DNA from: CALIBK01 sp037444165
GTDB taxonomy: Bacteria; Desulfobacterota; BSN033; UBA1163
Assembly: GCA_037444165.1 (NCBI GenBank)
Contig: JBBIMX010000002.1
Location: 1 to 64,000 of the forward strand
Length of the DNA stretch: 64,000 bases
Direction of reading: 5' to 3'
The translations under genes were made by a program, and so were the position numbers. Below are positions 34,383-42,185 of this stretch, in pieces. Position 1 is the stretch's first letter. Each line of letters begins with the position of its first letter. The notes under the pieces were generated by a model, which ran no database searches, was not told the origin of the DNA, and worked only from the letters and a program-made list of their open reading frames with translations.

Positions 34383-35138
34383 ATGGCCAGAAGAATTGTT
34401 GCGACTGGAAGAGGAGGGGCAGGGAAATCTACCTTTGTAGCTCTCATGAGTCGATACCTTAAGCCCCCTTCATTACTGATTGATCTTGACCCGGACTTGA
34501 GTCTGGCTGATATGCTCGGGATCGATTTGAGAGAACAGGGAAAGAGAACCGTGGTTGAAGCCCTCTATGATGCGGTCAAGGAAAGGCAGCGGGGAGGAAG
34601 TCCGTTGACCCCTGTTGAGGATCGATTCAAAGGCCTTCTCTGGGGAGACTGTCTCTATGAAGGGAGAGGGTTTGATGTGATCACGCTTGGGACGAAGGAT
34701 CTCGAAGGCTGTTATTGTTACCCTGACCATCTCCTCAGAAAGACGATCGGTGAATTATCTAAACATTATACCAACGTTGTCATCGATTCTCCAGCAGGAT
34801 TGGAACATCTCAATCGAAACATCGTCTCCGAGGTGGATGAGCTTTTCCTCATCCTCGATCCTTCAGAAAAATCTCTCGTCCACATCAAAAAGGTCAAACT
34901 CGTTTTAAAGGAAGTGGGAACGATTTATCATCACTTCTATCTGGTCGGGAATTACATGTTTGATGAAGCCTCGGAAAAGCATTTTCGAGAGGCAGGCGAA
35001 CTCTTCCTTGGGAGAATTGAGTATGACCCAAAAGTGGAAGAATATAATCTCACTGGGAAACCCCTTCGTGAACTTCCCGAGGATTCCCCTGCCTGCCGTT
35101 CGGTGAAAAAGATCTTGGAGAAAGCGGGGTTGGCTTAA
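34383..35138 (+). CDS. cooC: CODH nickel-insertion ATPase CooC, paralogue 1
   Basis: CooC is a MinD/ParA-type ATPase that helps insert nickel into the CODH C-cluster. The 251-residue protein has the deviant Walker A GRGGAGKST near residue 9, LIDLDPDLSLADMLG near 37, the metal-binding CxC pair in GCYCYPDHLLRK near 115 and VIDSPAGLEHLNR near 137. A second copy follows 1 bp later. No COOS/cooF genes are nearby, so both copies probably serve cdhA and perhaps the A-cluster of cdhC. Confidence 0.93.
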   Translation: MARRIVATGRGGAGKSTFVALMSRYLKPPSLLIDLDPDLSLADMLGIDLREQGKRTVVEALYDAVKERQRGGSPLTPVEDRFKGLLWGDCLYEGRGFDVITLGTKDLEGCYCYPDHLLRKTIGELSKHYTNVVIDSPAGLEHLNRNIVSEVDELFLILDPSEKSLVHIKKVKLVLKEVGTIYHHFYLVGNYMFDEASEKHFREAGELFLGRIEYDPKVEEYNLTGKPLRELPEDSPACRSVKKILEKAGLA

Positions 35139-35139
35139 G

Positions 35140-35907
35140 ATGGGAAAAATCCATGTGGTAACAGGAAGAGGGGGAACGGGTAAATCCACATTTACCGCTT
35201 TCATGGCAAGATTTTTGTCTGCTTCTTCCCTTCTTCTCATCGATCTCGATCCTGATGGAAGTCTCCCCAAGATGCTGGGGGCAAATCTTGAAGAGGAAGG
35301 GAAATGGACCATCTCCGATGCCCTCTATGAAGTGATGGGAAAAGGAAGGGAAACAAAGGATATTCCAGATCTTCTCAGACAAAAGATGGAAGAAGGTCGA
35401 ATCCTTTATCACGGGGGCAAATTTGACCTCATCGTTCTCGGTACGAAACTGGCTCAGGGGTGCTACTGTTTACCAGATGAAATGATCAAAGAGCTGATCA
35501 GAACTCTAAATAAAAATTATGACATCGTGCTGGTAGACTCCCCTGCAGGTCTGGAACATCTGAATCGAAAAGTCACCCCCGACATTGATGATCTTTTTGT
35601 CATCATGGATCCCTCTGAAAAATCGGCCAAACATATCGAAAGAATGAAATCTGTGATCAAAGGGGTCAATATCCACTATCAACATCTCTATTTGGTCGGA
35701 AACTACCGGTTCACAGAGGAAGCGGAAGCCTATCTCCTGAGATCAGGGGAGAGATATCTTGGAAGAATTGCCTTTGATCCCCTTGTCAGAGAATTTAACT
35801 TAAAAGGGGAGTCCTTATTGAATATTCCTGAAGAGGCTCCATCCTCGTTATCGGTAAAGAAAATTCTTCGAGGGGCAGGGTATGATCATCTATCAGAATA
35901 TCACTGA
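35140..35907 (+). CDS. cooC: CODH nickel-insertion ATPase CooC, paralogue 2
   Basis: The 255-residue protein is clearly homologous to its neighbour along its full length: Walker A GRGGTGKST, LIDLDPDGSLPKMLGA, CxC in GCYCLPDEMIKEL and VDSPAGLEHLNRKV. Both copies keep all catalytic and metal-binding residues seen by eye, so neither looks degenerate. Tandem duplication with retention suggests separate clients (CODH C-cluster and ACS A-cluster) or a heterodimer. Its end overlaps the DUF3786 gene by 26 bp. Confidence 0.92.
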   Translation: MGKIHVVTGRGGTGKSTFTAFMARFLSASSLLLIDLDPDGSLPKMLGANLEEEGKWTISDALYEVMGKGRETKDIPDLLRQKMEEGRILYHGGKFDLIVLGTKLAQGCYCLPDEMIKELIRTLNKNYDIVLVDSPAGLEHLNRKVTPDIDDLFVIMDPSEKSAKHIERMKSVIKGVNIHYQHLYLVGNYRFTEEAEAYLLRSGERYLGRIAFDPLVREFNLKGESLLNIPEEAPSSLSVKKILRGAGYDHLSEYH

Positions 35908-36520
35908 AGAAAGTTTTGGATTAGCCTTAGATCTGGCGATCAAAAGGCTTAACACTCTGGAGTCTGAGGAATTATGTAAAAATACCGGGGGCTTTCTCAT
36001 TCATCCTCAAAAAATGCTTCTGACTTACTTGAATCATCCTTATCTCGTAGATCTTCAAAGCGGAACCATCTCTTCTCAAGAGGATCCAGGTTTAGAGGTT
36101 TCCCTTAAGGATCGAATCCTGATCCTTCACTACTTGACCCAAGCCAAAGGAACTCCTCTCACCCATCGGCTGATCACTTATGCTCAAATTCAAGGGGGAA
36201 GATTTTACTGCCCTGCCTTTCAGAAAAGGACGATAGAGCCGATTCTCCAGAGCTTTGGAAATCGGCTAGAATCCCTTATCGAGGCCTCCCGAGAACTGGG
36301 AGGGAAGCAGGCTTCCTATGGTGATGCGTCTGTCTATTTTCATCCTTTCCCTTTGATTAAGCTTGTGATCGTCCTGTGGCGTGGGGATGAAGAGGTTTCA
36401 CCCAATGGGAATATCCTTTTTGATAAGAATATCACCGATTACCTTTCAGCAGAGGATATCGCCGTCCTCTCTGAAACCCTCATCTGGAAGCTCATTCGAA
36501 AGGTAAAGCACTCGCCATGA
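35882..36520 (+). CDS. DUF3786 domain protein
   Basis: The 212-residue protein matches the DUF3786 family by eye: VSLKDRILILHYLTQAKGTPL near residue 79, FYCPAFQKRTIEPI and the C-terminal VLWRGDEEVSPNGNILFD near 160. Proteins of this family occur near corrinoid and CODH genes in anaerobes, and no function is established that I know of. It is translationally coupled to cooC (26-bp overlap) and to the methionine synthase gene (4-bp overlap), which argues for a role in corrinoid or methyl handling. That role is inferred from position only. Confidence 0.8.
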   Translation: MIIYQNITEESFGLALDLAIKRLNTLESEELCKNTGGFLIHPQKMLLTYLNHPYLVDLQSGTISSQEDPGLEVSLKDRILILHYLTQAKGTPLTHRLITYAQIQGGRFYCPAFQKRTIEPILQSFGNRLESLIEASRELGGKQASYGDASVYFHPFPLIKLVIVLWRGDEEVSPNGNILFDKNITDYLSAEDIAVLSETLIWKLIRKVKHSP

Positions 36521-37572
36521 TCCCTTTCGAAGCCCGATGTCAGACCACAGCAATGGGTATTCTCCCTCACCGCGATGTTCATCAAGCCCTGGCTCTTAGT
36601 CTGAGTTTAGATATTCCATTCTGGCCACAACTTCCCCATGTGAGTCTCTATGAGGATATGTATATCCAGACTTCTCAAAACTTTCCTGGACTCTCTGTGG
36701 ATTTTGAAAAAAAGAGACTCACCTTTCACACCGAAAGGTTCCAAAAAGAACTGGAGGATTATTTCAATCGAATGGACGATCCAGAAACCTATCGACTCAC
36801 CCCAGAGTACTCTGTCGTGTTTCGAGCCTTTCTCGCCAAAGACCTCGGGGCCTACTCCGCCATACGAGGCCAGGTGACCGGGCCTGTCAGTTTCGGATTT
36901 AAAGTCCTGGATGAACACCTCAAACCCATTATCTACAATGAGGAAGTGAAATCGATTCTCTACGATTTCATCCAGAAGAAGGTCAATCTTCAGTACCAGG
37001 AACTTCGAGAAAAAAATCCAAGGGCTTTTGTCTGGGTGGATGAGCCTGGATTAGGGTATGTCTTCAGCGGTCTCTCGGGATACAATGACCAGCAAGCTCG
37101 AGAAGATTACCTTCAGTTTGTCCAAGGGTTAGAAGGACCCAAAGGGCTCCACCTCTGTGCCGATGTCAATCTTCCCTATCTTCTGGAATTGGGAGTCGAA
37201 CTCCTCTCTTTCGATGCCTTCCAAATAGGGTTTATGCCAAAGGAGTATGCCGACTCCGTTGCTCGATTCCTTAAAAAAGGAGGAATCCTTTCATGGGGAA
37301 TCGTGCCAACAGAAGGAAGAACCCTTGAGAGTCAAACTCCGGAATCCCTCGCCTCCCTTCTCTCAGACTACTGGAAGGTCCTCTCCGATTACACCGATCT
37401 CACTCCCCATCAGATCGCAGAACATTCCTTAATCGCACCTGCAAGATGCTGCCTGGTGGACCTTTCTCTTGAAATCGAAGAAAAAGATCCCCACCGAGAA
37501 GAGCATCTCGTTGAGAAGGCCTTCCTCCTTTTAAAAGAGGTCTCCCATCTGCTTCGAAAAAGATGGCTTTAA
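36517..37572 (+). CDS. Core methionine synthase (MetE C-terminal-domain-like)
   Basis: The 351-residue TIM-barrel protein corresponds to the catalytic half of cobalamin-independent methionine synthase without the N-terminal folate-binding half. Zinc-ligand candidates are His and Cys in GLHLCADVN near residue 208 and Cys in APARCCLVD near 308. Also seen are GQVTGPVSFGF near 119 and VDEPGLGYVF near 178. Short 'core MetE' proteins of anaerobes are reported to take the methyl group from methylcobalamin on the CFeSP rather than from folate. Its place in the CFeSP operon fits this. The alternative is a UroD/MtbA-like corrinoid methyltransferase. Confidence 0.8.
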   Translation: MIPFEARCQTTAMGILPHRDVHQALALSLSLDIPFWPQLPHVSLYEDMYIQTSQNFPGLSVDFEKKRLTFHTERFQKELEDYFNRMDDPETYRLTPEYSVVFRAFLAKDLGAYSAIRGQVTGPVSFGFKVLDEHLKPIIYNEEVKSILYDFIQKKVNLQYQELREKNPRAFVWVDEPGLGYVFSGLSGYNDQQAREDYLQFVQGLEGPKGLHLCADVNLPYLLELGVELLSFDAFQIGFMPKEYADSVARFLKKGGILSWGIVPTEGRTLESQTPESLASLLSDYWKVLSDYTDLTPHQIAEHSLIAPARCCLVDLSLEIEEKDPHREEHLVEKAFLLLKEVSHLLRKRWL

Positions 37573-37576
37573 AAAG

Positions 37577-37612
37577 GAAGAGGACTTCTTGATTTACCCT
37601 CTTCTATTCTTT
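37577..37612 (+). terminator. Possible weak terminator
   Basis: GAAGAGG (37577-37583) pairs with CCTCTTC (37598-37604), followed by TATTCTTTT. It lies between the methionine synthase and aldehyde oxidoreductase genes and would mark the end of the acetyl-CoA pathway operon. The stem is short. Confidence 0.4.
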
Positions 37613-37613
37613 T

Positions 37614-39359
37614 ATGATTAATTCAATGAAGGGATTTTTTAATCGTCTTCTTCGAATCCATCTCTCCAAGGAAAAGGCTACCGTTGAACCTATTCCTGAT
37701 TCGATCCTTCAAACCTATCTGGGAGGAAAGGGGTTAGGGTCTTATCTTCTCCTAAAAGAGAATCCCCCACGAATTGACCCCCTCTCCCCTCAAAATCGTT
37801 TAATCTTCACTCTGGGTCCAATTGCAGATACCCCTTTTTACGGTTCTAGCCGATATGCCGTCTTTACCAAATCTCCTCAAACGGGAATCTACTCCGAATC
37901 CTATTCGGGAGGAAAGATCACCCTATCCCTTAGCCGAACGGGTTACGATGCCATCCTCATTGAAGGAAAATCGTCACACCCTGTCTTTCTTGAAATCAGT
38001 GATCGAGGGGTCTCCTTCCATTCTGCTCGAGATCTTTGGGGAAAGGATACTTATGAGGCGGAAGAGGCCATTTTAAAAAAGGTTAAAAAGGAAGGGGCCG
38101 GAGCCCTTGTCATCGGTCCGGCAGGGGAAAATCAGGTGAGGTTTGCTGTCATCGAATCGGAACATTGGCGCTCCCTGGGAAGAGCCGGAATCGGGGCGGT
38201 GATGGGTTCAAAGAAACTGAAGGGGATCGTCTTTTACGGAAGGACAAGAAGAGAAATCGCAGATCCAGACCGTCTAAAGAGCTTGGCTAAGGAGTTCAAA
38301 GAGAGAGTGGAAGAGCATCCGGTCGTTCAAACCTATAAAAGATATGGAACACCGATGCTTGTCTCCATTATGAATACGATCGGTGCCTTTCCTACCCAGT
38401 ACTGGTCCAAAGGAACATTGGAGGGTTGGGAAGGAATCAGTGCAGAAAGTCTATTAGAACATTGTGATGTTACCCCATTGGCCTGTCCCCACTGTTTTAT
38501 GGCCTGCGGGAAGATTTCTGAGATCAAGGAGGGAAGACATCGAGGTCTTCGCATCATGGGCCCTGAATATGAGACGATCTATGCTTTTGGTGGCCTCTGT
38601 ATGGTGAAATCGATCGAGGAGATCATTTACCTCAATGACCTCTGTGACCGCCTGGGGATGGATACCATTACTGCAGGAAATCTGGTCGCCTTTGCCATTG
38701 AGGCATCTAAAAGGAAAAAAATTAAAGAACGAATCGAATATGGAGAGGTGGATAGGATAGCCGAACTCCTTAACCAGATCGCTTATCGAAAGGGAATCGG
38801 CCGAATCCTTGCCCAAGGGGTTCGAAAGGCAGCCGCCATCTGGGGAATGGAAGAAGAAGCGGTCCATGTGAAAGGACTTGAACCTGCGGGTTTCGATCCT
38901 CGGGTGCTTAAGGGAATGGGCCTTGCCTATGCGACCTCGGATCGAGGGGCCTGTCATTTGAGAGCCACGTTTTATAAATCCGAGCTCTCTGGACAGATTG
39001 ATCCTCATCAAATTAAGGGAAAGGCTCGACTCTTTGTGGAGTATGAGGATAAGATGACCCTCTTCGATCTCCTCATCCTTTGCCGATTCTATCGAGATCT
39101 CATTACCTGGAAAGATCTCCAGAGAATGATCCAGTATACCTGTGGCCTTCTTCTCAAAAAGAAAGACTTAAAGAAGATGGCCTCAGGGGTGATTGATCTG
39201 GCCCGAGCCTTCAATCTTCGAGAGGGTCTTACTAAAAAGGATGATCGACTTCCCCGTCGTTTCTTTAGGGAAGTGCTTCAAGGGGCCGAGAAAGTCCTCC
39301 GTCCAAAAGATTTGGAATTCATGGTGGATGAATATTATCGTCTCAGGGGCTGGACATAA
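37614..39359 (+). CDS. aor: Tungsten-type aldehyde:ferredoxin oxidoreductase
   Basis: AOR interconverts aldehydes and carboxylic acids with ferredoxin, using a bis-pterin tungsten (or molybdenum) cofactor. The 581-residue protein has the N-terminal pterin-binding domain (YLGGKGLGSYLL, GPIADTPFYGSSRYAVFTKSP, SYSGGKI), GRAGIGAVMGSKKLKGI near residue 190 and the [4Fe-4S] motif ACPHCFMACGK near 290, with FKSEL/DRGACHLR features toward the C-terminus. No clear ribosome site precedes the ATG; an ATG at 37626 is an alternative. Next to the acetyl-CoA pathway it could reduce acetate to acetaldehyde or recycle ferredoxin. Confidence 0.93.
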   Translation: MINSMKGFFNRLLRIHLSKEKATVEPIPDSILQTYLGGKGLGSYLLLKENPPRIDPLSPQNRLIFTLGPIADTPFYGSSRYAVFTKSPQTGIYSESYSGGKITLSLSRTGYDAILIEGKSSHPVFLEISDRGVSFHSARDLWGKDTYEAEEAILKKVKKEGAGALVIGPAGENQVRFAVIESEHWRSLGRAGIGAVMGSKKLKGIVFYGRTRREIADPDRLKSLAKEFKERVEEHPVVQTYKRYGTPMLVSIMNTIGAFPTQYWSKGTLEGWEGISAESLLEHCDVTPLACPHCFMACGKISEIKEGRHRGLRIMGPEYETIYAFGGLCMVKSIEEIIYLNDLCDRLGMDTITAGNLVAFAIEASKRKKIKERIEYGEVDRIAELLNQIAYRKGIGRILAQGVRKAAAIWGMEEEAVHVKGLEPAGFDPRVLKGMGLAYATSDRGACHLRATFYKSELSGQIDPHQIKGKARLFVEYEDKMTLFDLLILCRFYRDLITWKDLQRMIQYTCGLLLKKKDLKKMASGVIDLARAFNLREGLTKKDDRLPRRFFREVLQGAEKVLRPKDLEFMVDEYYRLRGWT

Positions 39360-39471
39360 CCCCTCACGAAAGGGTGGAAATAAATTTAAGCCCGACAGGA
39401 GTATTTCTGAAACCCATAGAACGGTCAACATCCCTCTCGGGCTTATTCCCAACTTCTGAATGAGGGTTACA
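39360..39471. repeat. Repeat family B, copy 2
   Basis: AAGCCCGACAGG (39388-39399) and CCTCTCGGGCTT (39433-39444) are the arms, with GAAACCCATAGAACG inside, as in the reverse complement of copy 1. Flanking AACCC-TCA and TGAGGGTTA form an outer inverted pair. The element begins directly after the aldehyde oxidoreductase stop codon and could also act as its transcript end. Confidence 0.8.
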
Positions 39472-39533
39472 AAAAGAAGTTTCTTCCTTTTTTCTTTTAT
39501 GATAAAATTTATTAGTTTTTGGAGAAACGGACG

Positions 39534-41096
39534 GTGTTAAGAAGTCTCAGAGCAAAGATTATCATCATCGTAATCGTCGCGGTAGCGGTCATCGAGGGAT
39601 TTTTTCTCTATCTTAATATCCGATCCCTTTCGGAACAGATCCTCGCAAAAACCGAAGAGGAGGCCTTCAATCTCAGCGAAACCATCCGCTTAAGCATTCG
39701 AAACGCGATGATTAAGGATCGAAGAGACGAATATCAGCGGATCATTGATGATGTGGCTCAAAGGAAGGGAATCGTGGAGGTGAGGATCTTTAATAAGCAA
39801 GGGATGATTACGGTCTCTTCGGATCGATCAAAGGTAGGAACGGTGGTGGACAAGAAGGCGGAAGCCTGCTATGGTTGTCACCGAGAAGATGAAGCCAAGG
39901 TCCTTCTCCCTACCGATAGCAAAACCCGAATCTATCATACAGAAACTCAGAGCCTCATGGGATTGATCAATCCCATCTATAATGAACCCTCTTGCCTTCC
40001 GTGTCATCCTCAAACGATCAATGTCCTCGGGGTTCTGGATACCACCATCAGCCTTGAAAGTTTTGAAAAGGAGAAGGCCCAGATATATAATCGAATGATC
40101 ATCTCCGGAGTGGTCAGTGTCCTCATTCTCACCCTCTGTTTAAGTCTACTTCTGACCCGATTCATCAACCAGCCGATTCAAAAACTCTTGAATGCAACCA
40201 AACAAGCGGCACGAGGGAATCTGGATCAAACGGTGAGCATTCGGACTCAGGATGAATTAGGAGAACTCGCCAATTCTTTTAATCATATGATTTCCGAATT
40301 GAAGCGTTCTCGAGACGCGATCGAAGAATGGACCCAAACCTTGGAGCAACGGGTGGAGGAACGAACCCGTGAACTTAAACAGGTGCAGGATCAATTGATT
40401 CAGGCAGGGAAAATGGCTGCTCTGGGAGAGTTGGCAGCCGGAGTGGCTCATGAGATCAATAACCCGCTTACAGGGGTACTGACCTTCAGTTCCTTAATGT
40501 TAAAAAAGGTGGATGAAAATCACCCGTGGAAAAGGGACCTCGAGAATATTGTCCAACAGACGACTCGATGTCGAAACATTGTCCGGGGACTCTTAGATTT
40601 CGCTCGGCAAAGAAAACCAGACAAGAAGGAATGGGATATTCATACCTTGATTGAGCGGACCATTACCCTGGTGGAGAATCAGGCCCGTTTTCAAAATATT
40701 AAAATCCTCAAGGAATTCAAGCCAGACATCCCGAAACTCCATGTAGATGGAGATCAGATTCAGCAGGTCTTTATGAATATCCTCATCAATGCTGCCGATG
40801 CGATGACCCAAAATGGAGGGACCCTGACCATTCGGACGGATACCTACGATCAAACCGTAGAAGTCTCTTTCACGGACACAGGGTGTGGAATTAGCAAGGA
40901 GCATCTTTCCAAGCTATTTACCCCTTTCTTTACTACGAAAGAGACGGGCAAAGGGACGGGATTGGGGTTGGCCATCAGCTATGGAATCATCCAGAGCCAT
41001 GGGGGAGAGATTGAGGTGGAGAGTGAAGTGGGAAAAGGATCCACCTTCCGAATTAAACTCCCTATCGAAAAGTCAGAAGAGAAAAACACCCTTTGA
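39534..41096 (+). CDS. Membrane sensor histidine kinase with periplasmic dihaem c domain
   Basis: Counting from a GTG at 39534 (GGAG 9 nt upstream) the protein has about 520 residues. A TTG at 39519 is the alternative. A first membrane helix (about 10-28) and a second (about 188-210) flank a periplasmic region with two c-type haem motifs, CYGCH and CLPCH. A HAMP segment, a coiled-coil linker, the HisKA motif AAGVAHEINNPLTG and the HATPase_c boxes (NILINAADAM, DTGCGISKE, TGKGTGLGLAIS) follow. The haems suggest sensing of redox state, CO, NO or oxygen. No response regulator adjoins it. Confidence 0.92.
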   Translation: MLRSLRAKIIIIVIVAVAVIEGFFLYLNIRSLSEQILAKTEEEAFNLSETIRLSIRNAMIKDRRDEYQRIIDDVAQRKGIVEVRIFNKQGMITVSSDRSKVGTVVDKKAEACYGCHREDEAKVLLPTDSKTRIYHTETQSLMGLINPIYNEPSCLPCHPQTINVLGVLDTTISLESFEKEKAQIYNRMIISGVVSVLILTLCLSLLLTRFINQPIQKLLNATKQAARGNLDQTVSIRTQDELGELANSFNHMISELKRSRDAIEEWTQTLEQRVEERTRELKQVQDQLIQAGKMAALGELAAGVAHEINNPLTGVLTFSSLMLKKVDENHPWKRDLENIVQQTTRCRNIVRGLLDFARQRKPDKKEWDIHTLIERTITLVENQARFQNIKILKEFKPDIPKLHVDGDQIQQVFMNILINAADAMTQNGGTLTIRTDTYDQTVEVSFTDTGCGISKEHLSKLFTPFFTTKETGKGTGLGLAISYGIIQSHGGEIEVESEVGKGSTFRIKLPIEKSEEKNTL

Positions 41097-41112
41097 GCCC
41101 AAGATTACTTCG

Positions 41113-41228
41113 AGACCTCTGAAAAAGTATTTAAAACGTATTTTTATAGACTGGGGAGGTGGGGTGGAGAGGCATTCGAAGGGTTTGGAACCCTACCTCC
41201 CCAGTCTTTCTATGACTTTTTCAAAGCT
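41113..41228. repeat. Palindromic element family A, copy 2
   Basis: Outer arms TCTGAAAAAGT and ACTTTTTCA, inner arms GACTGGGGAGGT (41149-41160) and ACCTCCCCAGTC (41195-41206), and a central AGGGTT/AACCCT hairpin make a nested palindrome. It fills the gap between two convergent genes and may end transcription from both sides. The sequence from about 41148 on is almost identical to copy 3. Confidence 0.88.
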
Positions 41229-41229
41229 C

Positions 41230-42132
41230 TCACTTCACCTTCTTGAGAAAATCAGAAAACACCTTTTCAAGATCTTCCTCCCTCTCAAAGCCCACCGCAC
41301 CCAAAAGATAGAACCCCTTCTGAAGAATGAGAATCCTTCCTTGATATGGGTCTATCCCAGAAACTTCTGCTTTTCCAAAACGAGCATGAGGAGAAGCAAG
41401 AATCTTTCCCCTCTTTGCCATATCGGTCTTGAAGGAATTCAGGGTTTCTCCCGCCTCCTTGGAATCTTTAAAAACCGACAAAAAGAGATGAAATTCCTTT
41501 CCTTCGATTCCTTTTTCACCCGAATAGAGACCTTGAAAACCCTGTTTTAAGAATTCCCGTCCCAGAAGTCCCTTTGGGAAATATTGGAGGGAACCCGGTT
41601 TTAGGCCCCTTTGGGGGAAGAAAGAGATTTCTCTGGGAGGGGGTGAATGATCCGAAATCCTATTGGAAACTCTTAGCGCCCATTCCTTTAGAAGCTCGGG
41701 ATTGGATTCTGTGGCATAGAGCATCACAAAGTATCTTCCCTTATAAAAGAAACCTGAATTTTCATCAAAGTAAGAATCCAGCCCGATCCCTCCCGGCCGA
41801 TCTTCGCTCCGAAATCTTGAGAAGATTCCAAAGGCGTTGAGGACATTTCCCATATCATAGAGATCCATTTCTATCTGAGTTTGATTCTTCTTTCTATGCT
41901 GATAAATCACAAAGACAGAACTTTGAAAACCATATTGAATAAAGAGTTCCGCCTGACCATTGATGTGTTCGAAAAGGGTCTTCTTATTATAGGTTCGAGG
42001 TCCTTCCATCAATCTCCAGCCTTCGGGAAGACCCTTCAGAGGAAGGAGGGTTTCTAAAGACCCCCCGAAAGAAACCTCACCTCCCATAAAGAAAGACATC
42101 GCTAAAACAAATGTCAGGATTCTTAAGATCAT
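41230..42132 (-). CDS. Secreted protein of unknown function (DUF6599-like)
   Basis: The 300-residue protein begins with a signal peptide (MILRILTFVLAMSFFMGG) and has no further membrane helix, so it is probably periplasmic or anchored outside. Residues 35-100 include GWRLMEGPRTYNKKTLFEHINGQ and IEMDLYDMGNVLNAFGIFSRFR, which I recognise as a DUF6599-type pattern found in anaerobic bacteria. No catalytic motif is evident. It is transcribed alone and faces the sensor kinase gene. A family search would be needed to confirm the label. Confidence 0.6.
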   Translation of the reverse strand: MILRILTFVLAMSFFMGGEVSFGGSLETLLPLKGLPEGWRLMEGPRTYNKKTLFEHINGQAELFIQYGFQSSVFVIYQHRKKNQTQIEMDLYDMGNVLNAFGIFSRFRSEDRPGGIGLDSYFDENSGFFYKGRYFVMLYATESNPELLKEWALRVSNRISDHSPPPREISFFPQRGLKPGSLQYFPKGLLGREFLKQGFQGLYSGEKGIEGKEFHLFLSVFKDSKEAGETLNSFKTDMAKRGKILASPHARFGKAEVSGIDPYQGRILILQKGFYLLGAVGFEREEDLEKVFSDFLKKVK

Positions 42133-42185
42133 TTCCTTCTCCTTTTTAAGAGGTAAAGCCTCCTCCTTTAAGCCTGGATCAAGAA

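Noticed and set aside
37577..37612. A strong terminator ending the acetyl-CoA pathway operon
   Set aside because: Kept only as a weak feature: a 7-bp stem with a broken T-run so close to the AOR start may be chance, and readthrough into AOR is possible.
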